From the NCBI GenBank assembly GCA_016791425.1, contig JAEUMQ010000012.1:124001-188000 (forward strand): 64,000 nucleotides of DNA. The letters run 5' to 3'. Made by a program: the position numbers and the translations under genes. The notes under the pieces were generated by a model that did not search any database, was not told the DNA's origin, and saw only the letters and a program-made list of their open reading frames with translations. The DNA comes from Hyphomonadaceae bacterium. Lineage in GTDB: Bacteria; Pseudomonadota; Alphaproteobacteria; Caulobacterales; Aquidulcibacteraceae. Below, in pieces: positions 1 through 9,115 of the stretch; the first letter of the stretch is position 1; each line of letters begins with the position of its first letter.

Positions 1-39
1 GAGCGCAAACTCGTCGGGCTCGGCGCCGGGATCGTGTGA
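1..39 (+). CDS. 3' end of an unidentified gene (partial)
   Basis: Frame 1 reads ERKLVGLGAGIV and then TGA at 37-39, so this could be the last 12 codons of a plus-strand gene entering from the left. It would converge on the aldolase gene that ends at 48. The fragment is too short to identify, and an open frame of this length could be chance in such GC-rich sequence. Confidence 0.3.
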   Translation, partial: ERKLVGLGAGIV

Positions 40-47
40 GAGAGCCG

Positions 48-1130
48 TCAGACGCGGCTCTCATCCGCGGCGCGGCGGAACTTCTCCGCGTCCCAATTGA
101 CGAGTTCTGACGCCTGATCCTGGGTGAGGCCCACGATCCGCGCGCCGACCGGCGCCCGGCGCGCGACCTCGAACAGCGCAACGCACTGCGCTCTCTGGCC
201 CTCCGTCAATCCTCTGCGTCTGAGCGCGCCCAGCCCCGGCACGTAAGCGAGCGCCGGCGCGATCCCCGTCGCCGCGGCCGCGCGCTGCACGATCCGCGCG
301 ACGCTCGCCGCCCTCGGCGCCGCGCAAGGCGCGCCGCCGACAAACACAACCTGGTCCGGCGTCAGGGGAGCTTGCGTGATCGCGGCGCACAGCTCCGGAT
401 CGCACGCGACGCCGGCGTGATCGCTATCCAACTCGAACCCCTCCGGCGGCGCTTCCGCTCCCTCCTGGGCGGACAGCGCGCGCACTGGAAACGCCAGAGC
501 CCGCTCGACAGCCAAAAGCAGATCCAAGGCCGCGGCGGGCGTCGGCGCACCCACCAGCAGGCCGTGATTTTGCAGGAGAATGACGTCGGGCGCGCCGTGC
601 GCCGCATTGTCCTTCGCGATTGCGGCGGCCAGAACCGCCCCCGGCTTCAGGTAGGGCGCGCAGCGCGCGCGCACTCCCAAGCGTTGCGCGGCCGCGCGAA
701 ACCGGTCCTTCCAATCCGCAAGCACGGAACACACGACGCTGTTGATCGCATGGGCGTGAATGACGGCGCTTTGCGGCATGATGGCGTGGAGCACGGCCTC
801 GATCGACGGACGCAAGGCGCCGGACGCCGCGCCGGCTTGCGCCACGGCCTCCACGCTTCCAGGCGCGCCGGAACGCAGAGCCGCGGTGAATTCGCCGGCC
901 GACGCCTGCGCGAATATCTCCCGGTCCTCGGCGTCCCGCATCCAGGCGCCGGACGCCTTGACCCAGAGCCGATCGCCGATCTTGAGGGAGGTGTTCCCGC
1001 CCGCGCCCTGGGTCAGCAACGGATCGCGCCCGACCAGGGCCGTCACGTGCGCCAGTTGCTGCAGCGCCGCGTTCATCGACGCCCGCCCGCGCGGATCATC
1101 GTCGGCGCCAGGCGCCGCGGCGAATGTCAT
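48..1130 (-). CDS. class II aldolase/adducin-family protein
   Basis: A 360-residue class II aldolase-fold protein. The N-terminal part carries the phosphate-binding motif GAGGNTSLK, followed by the metal-ligand pattern VIHAHAIN and the downstream LQNHGLLVG segment. Family members cleave or epimerise sugar phosphates such as fuculose-1-P, rhamnulose-1-P or ribulose-5-P. At 360 residues it is longer than plain FucA/RhaD (about 215-275), with an extra C-terminal domain. It follows the esterase gene (stop at 1137) by 6 bp on the same strand, so the two are probably cotranscribed. A second start at 1076 (MNAALQQ) is possible because neither start has a strong ribosome site. Its place in a rhamnose cluster suggests deoxysugar catabolism. 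The exact substrate cannot be read. Confidence 0.8.
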   Translation of the reverse strand: MTFAAAPGADDDPRGRASMNAALQQLAHVTALVGRDPLLTQGAGGNTSLKIGDRLWVKASGAWMRDAEDREIFAQASAGEFTAALRSGAPGSVEAVAQAGAASGALRPSIEAVLHAIMPQSAVIHAHAINSVVCSVLADWKDRFRAAAQRLGVRARCAPYLKPGAVLAAAIAKDNAAHGAPDVILLQNHGLLVGAPTPAAALDLLLAVERALAFPVRALSAQEGAEAPPEGFELDSDHAGVACDPELCAAITQAPLTPDQVVFVGGAPCAAPRAASVARIVQRAAAATGIAPALAYVPGLGALRRRGLTEGQRAQCVALFEVARRAPVGARIVGLTQDQASELVNWDAEKFRRAADESRV

Positions 1131-1136
1131 ACGCGC

Positions 1137-2105
1137 TCAAACGGCGAGCGCCGTCTTGAGAGCGTCCGCCAAGTCTTCAAGCGCCTCCCTTCCTTTCGCG
1201 CAGGCGGAGGAGAATTGCGTGAAGCCATGGATCACCCCGGCGTATTCACGCACTTCGACGGGCGCTCCGGCGCGCTGCAGGGCCTCGGCCAAAGCGTAGC
1301 TGTCGTCGCGCAGCGGATCCATGGCGGCCACTGCGAGATAGGCCGACGGCATGTGGTGAAGGTCGCCGAAGGCCGGCGACGCATAAGGGTGGCCGCGATC
1401 GTCCGGGCTCTGCAGGTAGGACTTCATGAAGAAGTCCATGGCCTCGACGCCGAGGCCGTATAGACCGTTCCCGTATATGCCATACGAGGGAGTGTCCGTC
1501 CGCATTGCGAACACGCCGTAGAGCAGAGCAAGGAAAGCCGGCGGCGGCTCACCCGCATCGCGGAGCGCGAGCGCCGCGGCCATCGCAAGGTTGGCGCCCG
1601 CCGATGCGCCGCCCGCCGCGATCTTGTCCGCCGATACGCCCAGCTCGCCAGCGTTCGCTCGCGCCCATCGAATCGCGTTCGCGCAATCGTTCACCGGCGC
1701 GGGAAATTTCGCTTCCGGCGCCAGGCGATAATCGACGGAGAGCACCTTCACGCCGGAGCGCTCCGCGACGATCCGGCACGCGCGATCCTCGAAGTCGATG
1801 TCGCCGATCACCCAGCCCCCGCCATGGAAGTGCACAAGGAGACCGCCTCCATCCTCGCACTCGGACGGCGCGTACACGCGCGCTCCAAGCGCTTGCGGCG
1901 CGACATCCAGAACGAGATCGCGCACGGCGCCGACGGCGGGCGGGTCGCGATTCCAGACGGCGAAATCGGCCGCCGCGCGCTCGCGCATCGCCTTGGGCGC
2001 GAGCTCCGTCATCGGCGCGCGCTCCGCCATGCGCTGACGCATCGCCAACACGATCGGACGCATCTCCGGATCGAGCTGCGCATCAAGGGACTCGTTCTGC
2101 GACAT
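1137..2105 (-). CDS. alpha/beta hydrolase, HSL (hormone-sensitive lipase) type esterase
   Basis: A 322-residue alpha/beta hydrolase of the hormone-sensitive-lipase group. The oxyanion-hole motif HGGGW is followed by the nucleophile elbow GASAGAN, and DPLRDD and IHGF near the C-terminus supply the acid and histidine. There is no signal peptide, so it acts in the cytoplasm. Next to a rhamnosidase and a sugar symporter, a reasonable job is removal of acetyl or other acyl groups from imported rhamnosides, but this is inference. It is transcribed divergently from the symporter gene at 2224 and forms a probable two-gene unit with the aldolase gene at 48-1130. Confidence 0.85.
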   Translation of the reverse strand: MSQNESLDAQLDPEMRPIVLAMRQRMAERAPMTELAPKAMRERAAADFAVWNRDPPAVGAVRDLVLDVAPQALGARVYAPSECEDGGGLLVHFHGGGWVIGDIDFEDRACRIVAERSGVKVLSVDYRLAPEAKFPAPVNDCANAIRWARANAGELGVSADKIAAGGASAGANLAMAAALALRDAGEPPPAFLALLYGVFAMRTDTPSYGIYGNGLYGLGVEAMDFFMKSYLQSPDDRGHPYASPAFGDLHHMPSAYLAVAAMDPLRDDSYALAEALQRAGAPVEVREYAGVIHGFTQFSSACAKGREALEDLADALKTALAV

Positions 2106-2223
2106 CGCGTGCGCCTTTGGCTCAGGCCTGAAGAAGGGTAGATTGCAGATCTGTCAAATACAAGCGATTTCCGTCGTAGTCGATCGCACCTGATCGTTCG
2201 GGTCCGTCTGGAGCAAAGCAATC
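2106..2223. promoter_or_regulatory. divergent promoter region between esterase and GPH symporter
   Basis: A 118-bp spacer separates divergent genes. A CAATCATG at 2219-2226 overlaps the symporter start codon and resembles the CAATCATA repeats found at 9052-9100 in the same cluster. One copy on top of an ATG is weak evidence for an operator. Confidence 0.3.
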
Positions 2224-3585
2224 ATGGATTCAGACGGGAGACTCCCGGTCGGCGTGAAGCTCGGCTGGGCCGTCGGCGAGCTCGCCATTGCGGCCTTCGT
2301 GGTCCTCCAGATGGGCTTCATGTTGTTCTACGCGACCGAAGCGATGCGCATCCCGCCTGCGATCGCCGGCGTCGCGCTTCTGGTCCCGCGTCTCCTCGAC
2401 GCCCTTGCCGACCCGCTCATGGGCGCGATCTCCGACCGCACCAAATCCCGGCTCGGGCGGAGGCGTCTCTACCTGCTCATCGGTGCGCCCCTGCTCGGCG
2501 TGACGTTCGGCGCGGTGTTCTTCGTGCCTTCGGATGCGCCCTTGACCCTGCGTGTTGCGCTGCTGGTGATCGCGTTCATGGCGTCGAACGCCGCGGTCAC
2601 GATCTATGAGGTGCCCTATTCGGCGATGGCCGCGGAGATGACGCCCTCCTACAAGGAGCGGACCTCGCTCACCGGCTACAAGATGTTTGCGGCGCGGCTG
2701 GGCGGGGTGTTGTGCGCGTTCGGCGCGCCGATCATCTTCGGGTCCCAGGACTCGCTGGCGGGCGGGTTCCGGCTGCTCGGCGCGACCATCTGCGTCTTCA
2801 TGATCGTCACGGGGCTGTGGGCCTATTTCGCCACGGCGAGCGCGCCTCGCATCGAACAGACGCCGCACCGCTTCAGCCTCCGGGACGAGATCAAGGCCGT
2901 CATCGAGAACCGCTCCTTCTGCACGCTCTGGATCGCCTTTTTCTTCCAGAATCTCGCCATCGGCGCAGCCGCCACGACGCTCATCTATTTCGTCACGCAG
3001 GTCATGCGCGTGGCGCCGCAGGGAGCTGCGCCGTTCATGGCCGTCGGCGGCATCGTGGCGATGATCGCGACCCCGCTTTGGGTCGCGGTCGGACGCATGA
3101 TCGGCAAGCAGCGCGGCTATTATGCCGGGCTCCTGATCGCGGGCGCCATGAGCGTGCCGGCCCTGTTCATCGCGCCCAGCCAGGCGCCCCTGCTGCTTGC
3201 GATCCTGGTCGTCGCCGGCATCGGCGACGCCGCCACGCAGCTCTTTCCCAACGCCATGGCGCCGGACACGGTCGAGGTCGACGAAGTCAAGAGCGGACTG
3301 CGGCGCGAAGGCGCCATATTCGGCGCCTGGGGCTTTTGCCGTAAGCTTGGCATGACAGGCGGCGCGTTCATCGTCAGCCTAGCGCTCTCCGCAATTCACT
3401 TCATGCCGGGCGAAGCGCCGTCGCTTCAGCCGGAATCCGCCATCACTGGCATTCGCTACATCTACGCTGCGGTCCCCTTGGGATTGTGGCTCGCCGCACT
3501 CGTCGCGTTCACCCTGTACGATCTGAGCGAAGCGCGCTTTGAGGCGCTCAAGCTCCAGATCCGAGAACGGCGCGGTCGAGCCTGA
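2224..3585 (+). CDS. MFS sugar:cation symporter, GPH (glycoside-pentoside-hexuronide) family
   Basis: A 453-residue polytopic inner-membrane protein with about 12 hydrophobic segments. The GPH signatures are DPLMGAISDRTKSRLGRRR in the loop after helix 2 and DEVKSGLRREGAIFGAWGF in the second half. GPH members such as MelB-type and rhamnogalacturonide transporters import glycosides with H+ or Na+. Next to a cytoplasmic GH78 rhamnosidase, it probably brings in rhamnose or short rhamnosides. It converges with the DeoR gene (3607), with only 21 bp between stop codons. Substrate is inferred from context. Confidence 0.85.
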   Translation: MDSDGRLPVGVKLGWAVGELAIAAFVVLQMGFMLFYATEAMRIPPAIAGVALLVPRLLDALADPLMGAISDRTKSRLGRRRLYLLIGAPLLGVTFGAVFFVPSDAPLTLRVALLVIAFMASNAAVTIYEVPYSAMAAEMTPSYKERTSLTGYKMFAARLGGVLCAFGAPIIFGSQDSLAGGFRLLGATICVFMIVTGLWAYFATASAPRIEQTPHRFSLRDEIKAVIENRSFCTLWIAFFFQNLAIGAAATTLIYFVTQVMRVAPQGAAPFMAVGGIVAMIATPLWVAVGRMIGKQRGYYAGLLIAGAMSVPALFIAPSQAPLLLAILVVAGIGDAATQLFPNAMAPDTVEVDEVKSGLRREGAIFGAWGFCRKLGMTGGAFIVSLALSAIHFMPGEAPSLQPESAITGIRYIYAAVPLGLWLAALVAFTLYDLSEARFEALKLQIRERRGRA

Positions 3586-3606
3586 CCCTGCCCCGGCGAT
3601 CCGGCG

Positions 3607-4389
3607 TCAGTCCTTCGCGACCACGACCTCGACGCCGGCCTTTTCAAGCATGGCGCGGCTCTTGTCGCTCACGCCGGAATCGGTGACGACGATGTCGATC
3701 TCGCTCAAAGGGCAAAGCACGAGTCCGGTCTTGCGCTCAAACTTCGAGCTGTCGGCCAGGACAATCACTTTCTCCGCGCGCGCCATCAACCGCCGCTCCG
3801 CACGGATCAGAATGGAATCCGCCTGCAGCAGGCCGACGGGCGAGAGCGCCTGAGCCCCCATCAGCATCTTCGAGGCGAAGCACTCCGCGGTCCCATCGTC
3901 CTCGAAAGGCGACAGGATGATGTTCTGCTCGCGGAAGATCTCACCTCCAGGCACAAGCAGCCGCGTCCTCGGCGAGAGCAGCAATTGCTCGACGATCGGC
4001 AAGGAATTGGTCAGCACCTGAAGGTCGAGGTCGGCCAGGAACGGACACAAGAGCGACGTCGTCGAGCCGCCATCGATGACGATGGTCTCGCCCGGCTCGA
4101 TCAGCGCCGCCGCCGCCCTGGCGATCGTGCGCTTCTGCGCTACATTGATCTGCTTGTTGCGCAGCAATGGCGTGCCCACCAAGTGCGCCGCCTGCGCCTC
4201 GGGGCGTTCGACGCCGCCATGGACGCGCTTCAGAGCGCCGTCTTCCGCCAGTTTCCGCAGATCGCGTCGGATCGTCGCCTCCGACGCGCCGACAAGGCCC
4301 TGCAACTCCTGGACTGACGCGAACGGCGCTTCAGTCAGCCTGCCCAAGATACGACGCCTGCGTTCACTCTGCCGCATTGCCTGCCCCAT
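3607..4389 (-). CDS. DeoR/GlpR-family transcriptional regulator
   Basis: A 260-residue DeoR-type repressor. The N-terminal winged helix has the usual recognition pattern (SEATIRRDLRKLAEDGALKRVHGG, residues about 34-57). The rest is an ISOCOT/DeoRC sugar-phosphate sensor with IDGGSTT and the C-terminal VLADSSKF motif. DeoR proteins usually respond to a phosphorylated sugar intermediate, here plausibly rhamnulose-1-P. The gene overlaps the end of the GH78 gene by 26 bp, so it is translationally coupled as the last gene of rhaD fusion-GH78-deoR. A second start four codons in, at 4377, is possible. The three direct repeats at 9052-9100 are candidate binding sites. Confidence 0.88.
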   Translation of the reverse strand: MGQAMRQSERRRRILGRLTEAPFASVQELQGLVGASEATIRRDLRKLAEDGALKRVHGGVERPEAQAAHLVGTPLLRNKQINVAQKRTIARAAAALIEPGETIVIDGGSTTSLLCPFLADLDLQVLTNSLPIVEQLLLSPRTRLLVPGGEIFREQNIILSPFEDDGTAECFASKMLMGAQALSPVGLLQADSILIRAERRLMARAEKVIVLADSSKFERKTGLVLCPLSEIDIVVTDSGVSDKSRAMLEKAGVEVVVAKD

Positions 4390-6910
4390 GAGGTTCTTGG
4401 CGGCCCGCTCGCCGCAACATGCGCGTGCTCTTGCCCGCGTCGAGACGCCGGGTGCCCGTCAAGTCGTAGCCGGGCGGCGCAAACAGCTCGCCGGCCATTC
4501 CGCTCGGCAGCGTCGCCTCGACCTCAATCTCGTCGCCGCGGCGGCGCATGGAGAGCGCAATGTCGCCGCCGGCGGTCGGCTGAACGCCGCGCGCATACTC
4601 GAGCCCGCAAAGGTTCGGGCTGATCCGCACAGGCGCGCCCGGCGCGGCGGGGCCGATCCCGAGGACGTGGCGAATGAGCTGCCATGTCGGCGTCGCCGAA
4701 AAGCCGTGCGCCAGGCTGGCGTCGGGCTCAAACCCTTCCCACAGCGTGACGGCGCCCCGCTCGATCATGCGCCCGTAGCGCTCACGCATGAGGTTGAGAG
4801 CCATATCGAACCGCCCCGCCTTCGCCAGCGCAGAGTAGACGAAGTGGCTGAAGAAGGTATTCGCAAGCACGATGTGCTCGGCCTCGTCATAAGGCTCGCC
4901 TTCCATGATGATCGGCGGCGCCGGCGTCAGCCGCAGGCGCGACCGATCGCCGATCGCGCGGGCGATCCGCGCCGCCCGTTCTTCGCTGACTCCGCCCCAC
5001 AGGATCATCGCCGCATTGGCGTGCTGCGAAACGCGAGGTCGCCGCGTTCCCGTGGAAGGGTCGACGCAATCGACATAGAGGCCGCGCGCGTCGTCCCAGT
5101 GCGCGTCCAGGCTTTCCCGCAGCCTGGCGGCCTGAGCATGCCTGCGGGCCGCCTCGTCGCTCCACCCCAGCGCCGCAGCGATGCGCGCGGCGATCTCGAA
5201 CGCGCCGCAGAGCTCCGCGTTGAGGACCGTGGCGTAGCCTGTGCGCCCGACCGCCGCCCAGTCCTGGAAGTGCCAGTACGGCAAGTCGGCGATCCTGCCG
5301 TCTTCCTCCTGCTGCGTCTCGAACCAGGCCAGCGCTCTGAGCAGGGTCGGAAGGAGAGAACGCGCGAACTCACGATCGCCGCTGTATTCGAAATGATCCC
5401 AGACGTTGAATATCCATTGCAGCGAGAAGTCCGGGATCAGCCAACCGAACCGGCGATGATCGCCCGGCGCGAACATCTCCAGCAACCCGTCCGTGCGCTG
5501 ACTTTCCGCCGCGGAACGCAGGAAATGCCTGTTGAGAGCGTGTATCTGCGGGCCAAACACCGCCTCGCCCACCAAGTGCTCGACGGTGGCGTCCCCGAGC
5601 CATTGCCGCTGCTCGCGCGATGGACAGTCGATCCAGCCATCGTGCATGCACACTTCCAGCGTCTTGCGCCCGAGATGCCATAGCTTGTTCACCAGCGGAT
5701 CGGAACATTCAAAGGCGCCGCGCGCCTCGCCAGGATAGCGTGTCGCGACGAGCCCGACTTCGCTCAGGCGAAGGCCTTGGGGAGCGTTACGGACGTGGAT
5801 CTGCATCCAGCGCACGGCGTCCCACTCGAACGTCTCGAACGCCTGGCGCCCTGGCCGCGCGACGATCCGGGTCACATGGGCGTCGAGTCCGAGCAAGGGT
5901 CGCCGCTCGATGCGCGCGTCGGGCGCAAGCGCCGCCGCCTCATATTCGCCCGGCAGACGCTCGCAGACCACGATATCGATCACCTCGCCGCCTGCCGCCT
6001 CAAACTCCAAACGCGGGCGGCCCGCGAGAATGTCGCCAAAGTCGAACTGCACAGCGGCGCCCGCGCGAAGCTCATAGCCGCCTTGCGGAGAGGCGTTGCA
6101 AACATCCTGGGAAATCGGTCCCAGCGCCTCCTCATACGCTTGGCGCTCGATGGGAAGATCGGACGGCTCGATCCGTCTGGCCCAGACGAGGCGCAACGGC
6201 GCCCGCGCGCGCTCCTGCATCGGCGGCAGTTCGGACGGCGCGAGAATGGGAAACGGACGTGTGCGGGCGCCCCCATGCCGCGCTTCCGGTCCGCCGCCGC
6301 CCGCGATGAGCACATGCGTCCGCCCCCAAGCGGCGTCGTCGAAATCGATCTTCGCCCAATCATGGGGAAACTTGTTGGCGTCGAAGACTTCGATGAAGCC
6401 CAAGCCGGAATTTACCTGCGGCGTGTCGCTTCGCCACGCGTCGCAACGCAGCGCGCGCCACGCCTCGTCAGAGCGGATGCGCGCTTCGCCTGCAGGACCG
6501 GACACAACGCCGTCCAGCCACAGCGCGCCGTCCCCGAAGGACGCGCGCCAGTGCCCGTGAACCCCCTCATAGAAGGCGGTGTCGACGCCATACGTATGGA
6601 CCAGGACGCCGATGACGTTGGCGCCGCGGCGCAAGCCCAGGTCGCGATAGACGTCGAAGCGCTGCCTGAGAGGCGAGCAGCGAACCGGCCCGCGTCCGAC
6701 GCGCGCACCGTTCACGAAGAGCTGATACTTGCCGTCGGACGTGATCTTGAGCTCGTTTCGCTCGACATCGAACGGAATGTCGACGCGGCGGCGAAACAGA
6801 AACCACCGATTGAGGCCGTCCGACCGCGGCTGCGCGCCGCGAATGGCGGCGAAAAAGCCATCCGGATCGATGACCTGGTCGGCGCTCCAAATGAACGGCG
6901 CACGTTCCAT
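4364..6910 (-). CDS. alpha-L-rhamnosidase, GH78 family, cytoplasmic
   Basis: An 848-residue glycoside hydrolase of the GH78 type, expected to release terminal L-rhamnose from rhamnosides. An N-terminal beta-sandwich region (IWSADQ..., FVNGARVGRGP) is followed by the (alpha/alpha)6-barrel segment containing DCPSREQRQWLGDA, the family motif with the acidic catalytic residue. Later come a SLAHGFSATPTW segment and a C-terminal beta domain. No signal peptide is visible, so the enzyme should act on imported substrate in the cytoplasm. It starts 12 bp after the stop of the aldolase-dehydrogenase fusion and overlaps deoR, giving a three-gene operon. Confidence 0.88.
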   Translation of the reverse strand: MERAPFIWSADQVIDPDGFFAAIRGAQPRSDGLNRWFLFRRRVDIPFDVERNELKITSDGKYQLFVNGARVGRGPVRCSPLRQRFDVYRDLGLRRGANVIGVLVHTYGVDTAFYEGVHGHWRASFGDGALWLDGVVSGPAGEARIRSDEAWRALRCDAWRSDTPQVNSGLGFIEVFDANKFPHDWAKIDFDDAAWGRTHVLIAGGGGPEARHGGARTRPFPILAPSELPPMQERARAPLRLVWARRIEPSDLPIERQAYEEALGPISQDVCNASPQGGYELRAGAAVQFDFGDILAGRPRLEFEAAGGEVIDIVVCERLPGEYEAAALAPDARIERRPLLGLDAHVTRIVARPGRQAFETFEWDAVRWMQIHVRNAPQGLRLSEVGLVATRYPGEARGAFECSDPLVNKLWHLGRKTLEVCMHDGWIDCPSREQRQWLGDATVEHLVGEAVFGPQIHALNRHFLRSAAESQRTDGLLEMFAPGDHRRFGWLIPDFSLQWIFNVWDHFEYSGDREFARSLLPTLLRALAWFETQQEEDGRIADLPYWHFQDWAAVGRTGYATVLNAELCGAFEIAARIAAALGWSDEAARRHAQAARLRESLDAHWDDARGLYVDCVDPSTGTRRPRVSQHANAAMILWGGVSEERAARIARAIGDRSRLRLTPAPPIIMEGEPYDEAEHIVLANTFFSHFVYSALAKAGRFDMALNLMRERYGRMIERGAVTLWEGFEPDASLAHGFSATPTWQLIRHVLGIGPAAPGAPVRISPNLCGLEYARGVQPTAGGDIALSMRRRGDEIEVEATLPSGMAGELFAPPGYDLTGTRRLDAGKSTRMLRRAGRQEPHGAGNAAE

Positions 6911-6922
6911 GCAACGGCCGCG

Positions 6923-9013
6923 CTAGCGCGTGAACGCGACGAGGTTGCCGCCGTCGACATTGAGGATGTTGCCCGTCGATTTCGCGGAGGCCGGCCCTGC
7001 GAAGAAGGCCACCGCTTCCGCGACATCTTCGGGTAGCACCGCCTGCTGCAACAAGGAACGCTTGCGATAGTATTCCTCCAGCTGGTCCATGCTGATGCCA
7101 TAGGCTGCGGCGCGCTCGGAGCGCCAGGCGCCGCTCCAGATCTGCGAGCCGCGCAGCACCGCGTCAGGATTGACGGCGTTGACGCGAATGTTGTGCGGCG
7201 CGCCCTCGAGCGCGAGACAGCGGGCGAGATGCAGCTCGGCGGCTTTCGCCGACGCATACGCCGCGGCGCCAGGCGTTGCCGCCAGGGCGTTCTTCGACGC
7301 CACGAACACCACGCTTCCGCCTCCCTGCGCCTTCATCACCTTGAACGCCTCGCGCGCGGCGAGGAAATATCCGTCTCCCAAGACGGCGTAAGTCTCGCGC
7401 CATTGGTCGAGCGAGGTCTCTTCGATCGGCGAGGAGGAGGCCAAACCGGCGTTGGCGACGAGAATGTCGACACCGCCGAACGCAAGCACGCATTCCTTGA
7501 ACGCCTCGACCATCCTCCGCTCGTCGGTCACGTCCGCGAGCGTGCCGACGACGCGATCGGCGCTCGAAGCGAACGCAGCCGTCGCCGCGCCGAGCGCGGC
7601 CTCCGAACGATCGAGCAGGAACACGCACGCGCCTTCGCCGAGCAGGCGCTGCGCGATCGCACGCCCGATCCCCCCGGCCCCTCCCGTGATTGCCGCGACC
7701 TTGCCCTGCAGCGGCTTCGCCGCCGGCATGCGGCGCAACTTGGCTTCCTCCAGCAGCCAGTACTCGATGTCGAAGGCTTCCTGATCGGGCAGCCCCTGGT
7801 AGCGCGAGACGGCCTCCGCGCCGCGCATCACATTGATCGCGTTCTGGAAGAACTCGTTGGCGACGCGGGCGGTCGCCTTGTCGCGTGCGAACGACGCAAG
7901 ACCAACGCCCGGCAGCGCGATAAGGACCGGGTTCGGATCACGCATCTCCGGGCTGTCCGGCCGCCGGCAGGCGCGATAATAGCTCTCATAGCGGCGCCGG
8001 TAGTCCGCAAGGGCGGCGTCCATCTCGCCGTCCGTCGCGTCGCGCGAGAGGATAAGCGGCCAGATCTTCGTGCGCAGGAAATGGTCGGGGCATGATGTCC
8101 CGATCTGCGCCAACCGATCCAGGTTCTCGCCACATACAAACTCCATGATTTCCGGCGTGTCGGCGAAGTGCGCGATCTTTGCGCTCGCGCCGCCCAGGCG
8201 GGGCCGCAAACGTCCGATGAGCTCGCTCGCGCGCGATCGGCGGGCGTCATGAGGCAGCGCCTCGACCTTGCGCGCGCCGAAAGGAGCGGCGCCCTCAAAA
8301 TGGATGTTGAGGAACTCCGCCGCCGCACGGACGGTTGCGATCGTGGTGTCGTAGCATTCGCGGGCCGTCTGGCCCCATGTCACCAGGCCGTGGTTCTGCA
8401 GCACCACGCCCCGCCACTGCGGGTGCGACTTCGCCGCGGCCGCCAATTGCCGGCCGAGCTCCCAGCCAGGCCGGCGCCAGGGCAGCCAGCCGATCCGGTC
8501 GCCGTACACCTTGCGCACCAGGCGCTCGCCATCGGCGGCCGCCGCAATCGCGGTGACGGCGTCGGGATGCACATGATCGATGTGCGCGAACGGCAGCAGC
8601 GCATGCAGCGGCGTGTCGATGGAGGCGGCGCGCGTGCTGAGATTGAAGGCGCAGTGGGGGAGATAATCCACCATTGCGTCTTCGTGTTCGGCGCCGCGAT
8701 AGAGTCCGTCGACGGCGTGCAGCTTGGCCAGATCGAGCACCGAAAAACCGTCGCGGTCTATGGTTCCGAGATCGCCGCCCGACCCCTTCACCCATAGAAC
8801 CCGCACATCCCCTCCCGTCAGCGGGTCCTTGGCGACGACCTTGGCGGAGGTGTTCCCGCCGCCGAAATTGGTGACTGACAAATCTCCGCCAAGCAGTCTC
8901 GAGCGGTGGATGAGCAGCTCGACCTCGGACAGTCCTTCACCCGCCGCCGCCGCCCAGCGCGCTTCAGGCGCGCGCAGCGGGGTCGCTTTCGGCCGCAAGG
9001 TCCCACTGTCCAT
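6923..9013 (-). CDS. bifunctional rhamnulose-1-phosphate aldolase / short-chain dehydrogenase
   Basis: A 696-residue fusion. Residues about 1-410 are a class II aldolase (GGGNTSAK phosphate-binding motif, FAHIDHVHPDAV zinc-ligand region, LQNHGLVTWG). Residues about 425-696 are a short-chain dehydrogenase with the TGGAGGIG nucleotide motif and YASAK catalytic tyrosine-lysine pair. The architecture is that of bacterial rhamnulose-1-P aldolase/lactaldehyde dehydrogenase fusions, which split rhamnulose-1-P into dihydroxyacetone phosphate and L-lactaldehyde and oxidise the aldehyde. It is the first gene of the leftward operon with GH78 and deoR. No isomerase or rhamnulokinase lies in the window, so the pathway must be completed elsewhere. 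Confidence 0.9.
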   Translation of the reverse strand: MDSGTLRPKATPLRAPEARWAAAAGEGLSEVELLIHRSRLLGGDLSVTNFGGGNTSAKVVAKDPLTGGDVRVLWVKGSGGDLGTIDRDGFSVLDLAKLHAVDGLYRGAEHEDAMVDYLPHCAFNLSTRAASIDTPLHALLPFAHIDHVHPDAVTAIAAAADGERLVRKVYGDRIGWLPWRRPGWELGRQLAAAAKSHPQWRGVVLQNHGLVTWGQTARECYDTTIATVRAAAEFLNIHFEGAAPFGARKVEALPHDARRSRASELIGRLRPRLGGASAKIAHFADTPEIMEFVCGENLDRLAQIGTSCPDHFLRTKIWPLILSRDATDGEMDAALADYRRRYESYYRACRRPDSPEMRDPNPVLIALPGVGLASFARDKATARVANEFFQNAINVMRGAEAVSRYQGLPDQEAFDIEYWLLEEAKLRRMPAAKPLQGKVAAITGGAGGIGRAIAQRLLGEGACVFLLDRSEAALGAATAAFASSADRVVGTLADVTDERRMVEAFKECVLAFGGVDILVANAGLASSSPIEETSLDQWRETYAVLGDGYFLAAREAFKVMKAQGGGSVVFVASKNALAATPGAAAYASAKAAELHLARCLALEGAPHNIRVNAVNPDAVLRGSQIWSGAWRSERAAAYGISMDQLEEYYRKRSLLQQAVLPEDVAEAVAFFAGPASAKSTGNILNVDGGNLVAFTR

Positions 9014-9051
9014 GTCGCAAAGCTCCTCGGCTCAGAAGATACGCCCCCATG

Positions 9052-9100
9052 CAATCATAGACAATCATATTCGATCTGAATACGGTCTTTCCCGATCATA
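9052..9100. promoter_or_regulatory. three direct repeats C(A/G)ATCATA, candidate DeoR operators
   Basis: CAATCATA occurs at 9052-9059 and 9062-9069, and CGATCATA at 9093-9100. The spacings of 10 and 31 bp keep all copies on one face of the helix. The array sits in the divergent spacer between the aldolase fusion (start 9013) and the ridA-like gene (start 9116). Control by the DeoR protein at 3607-4389 is inference. Confidence 0.45.
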
Positions 9101-9115
9101 GACGAGGAGGCCCGC

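Noticed and set aside
4076-5683. 535-codon open frame antisense to the GH78 and deoR genes
   Set aside because: No motifs, no ribosome site, and full overlap with two well-supported genes.
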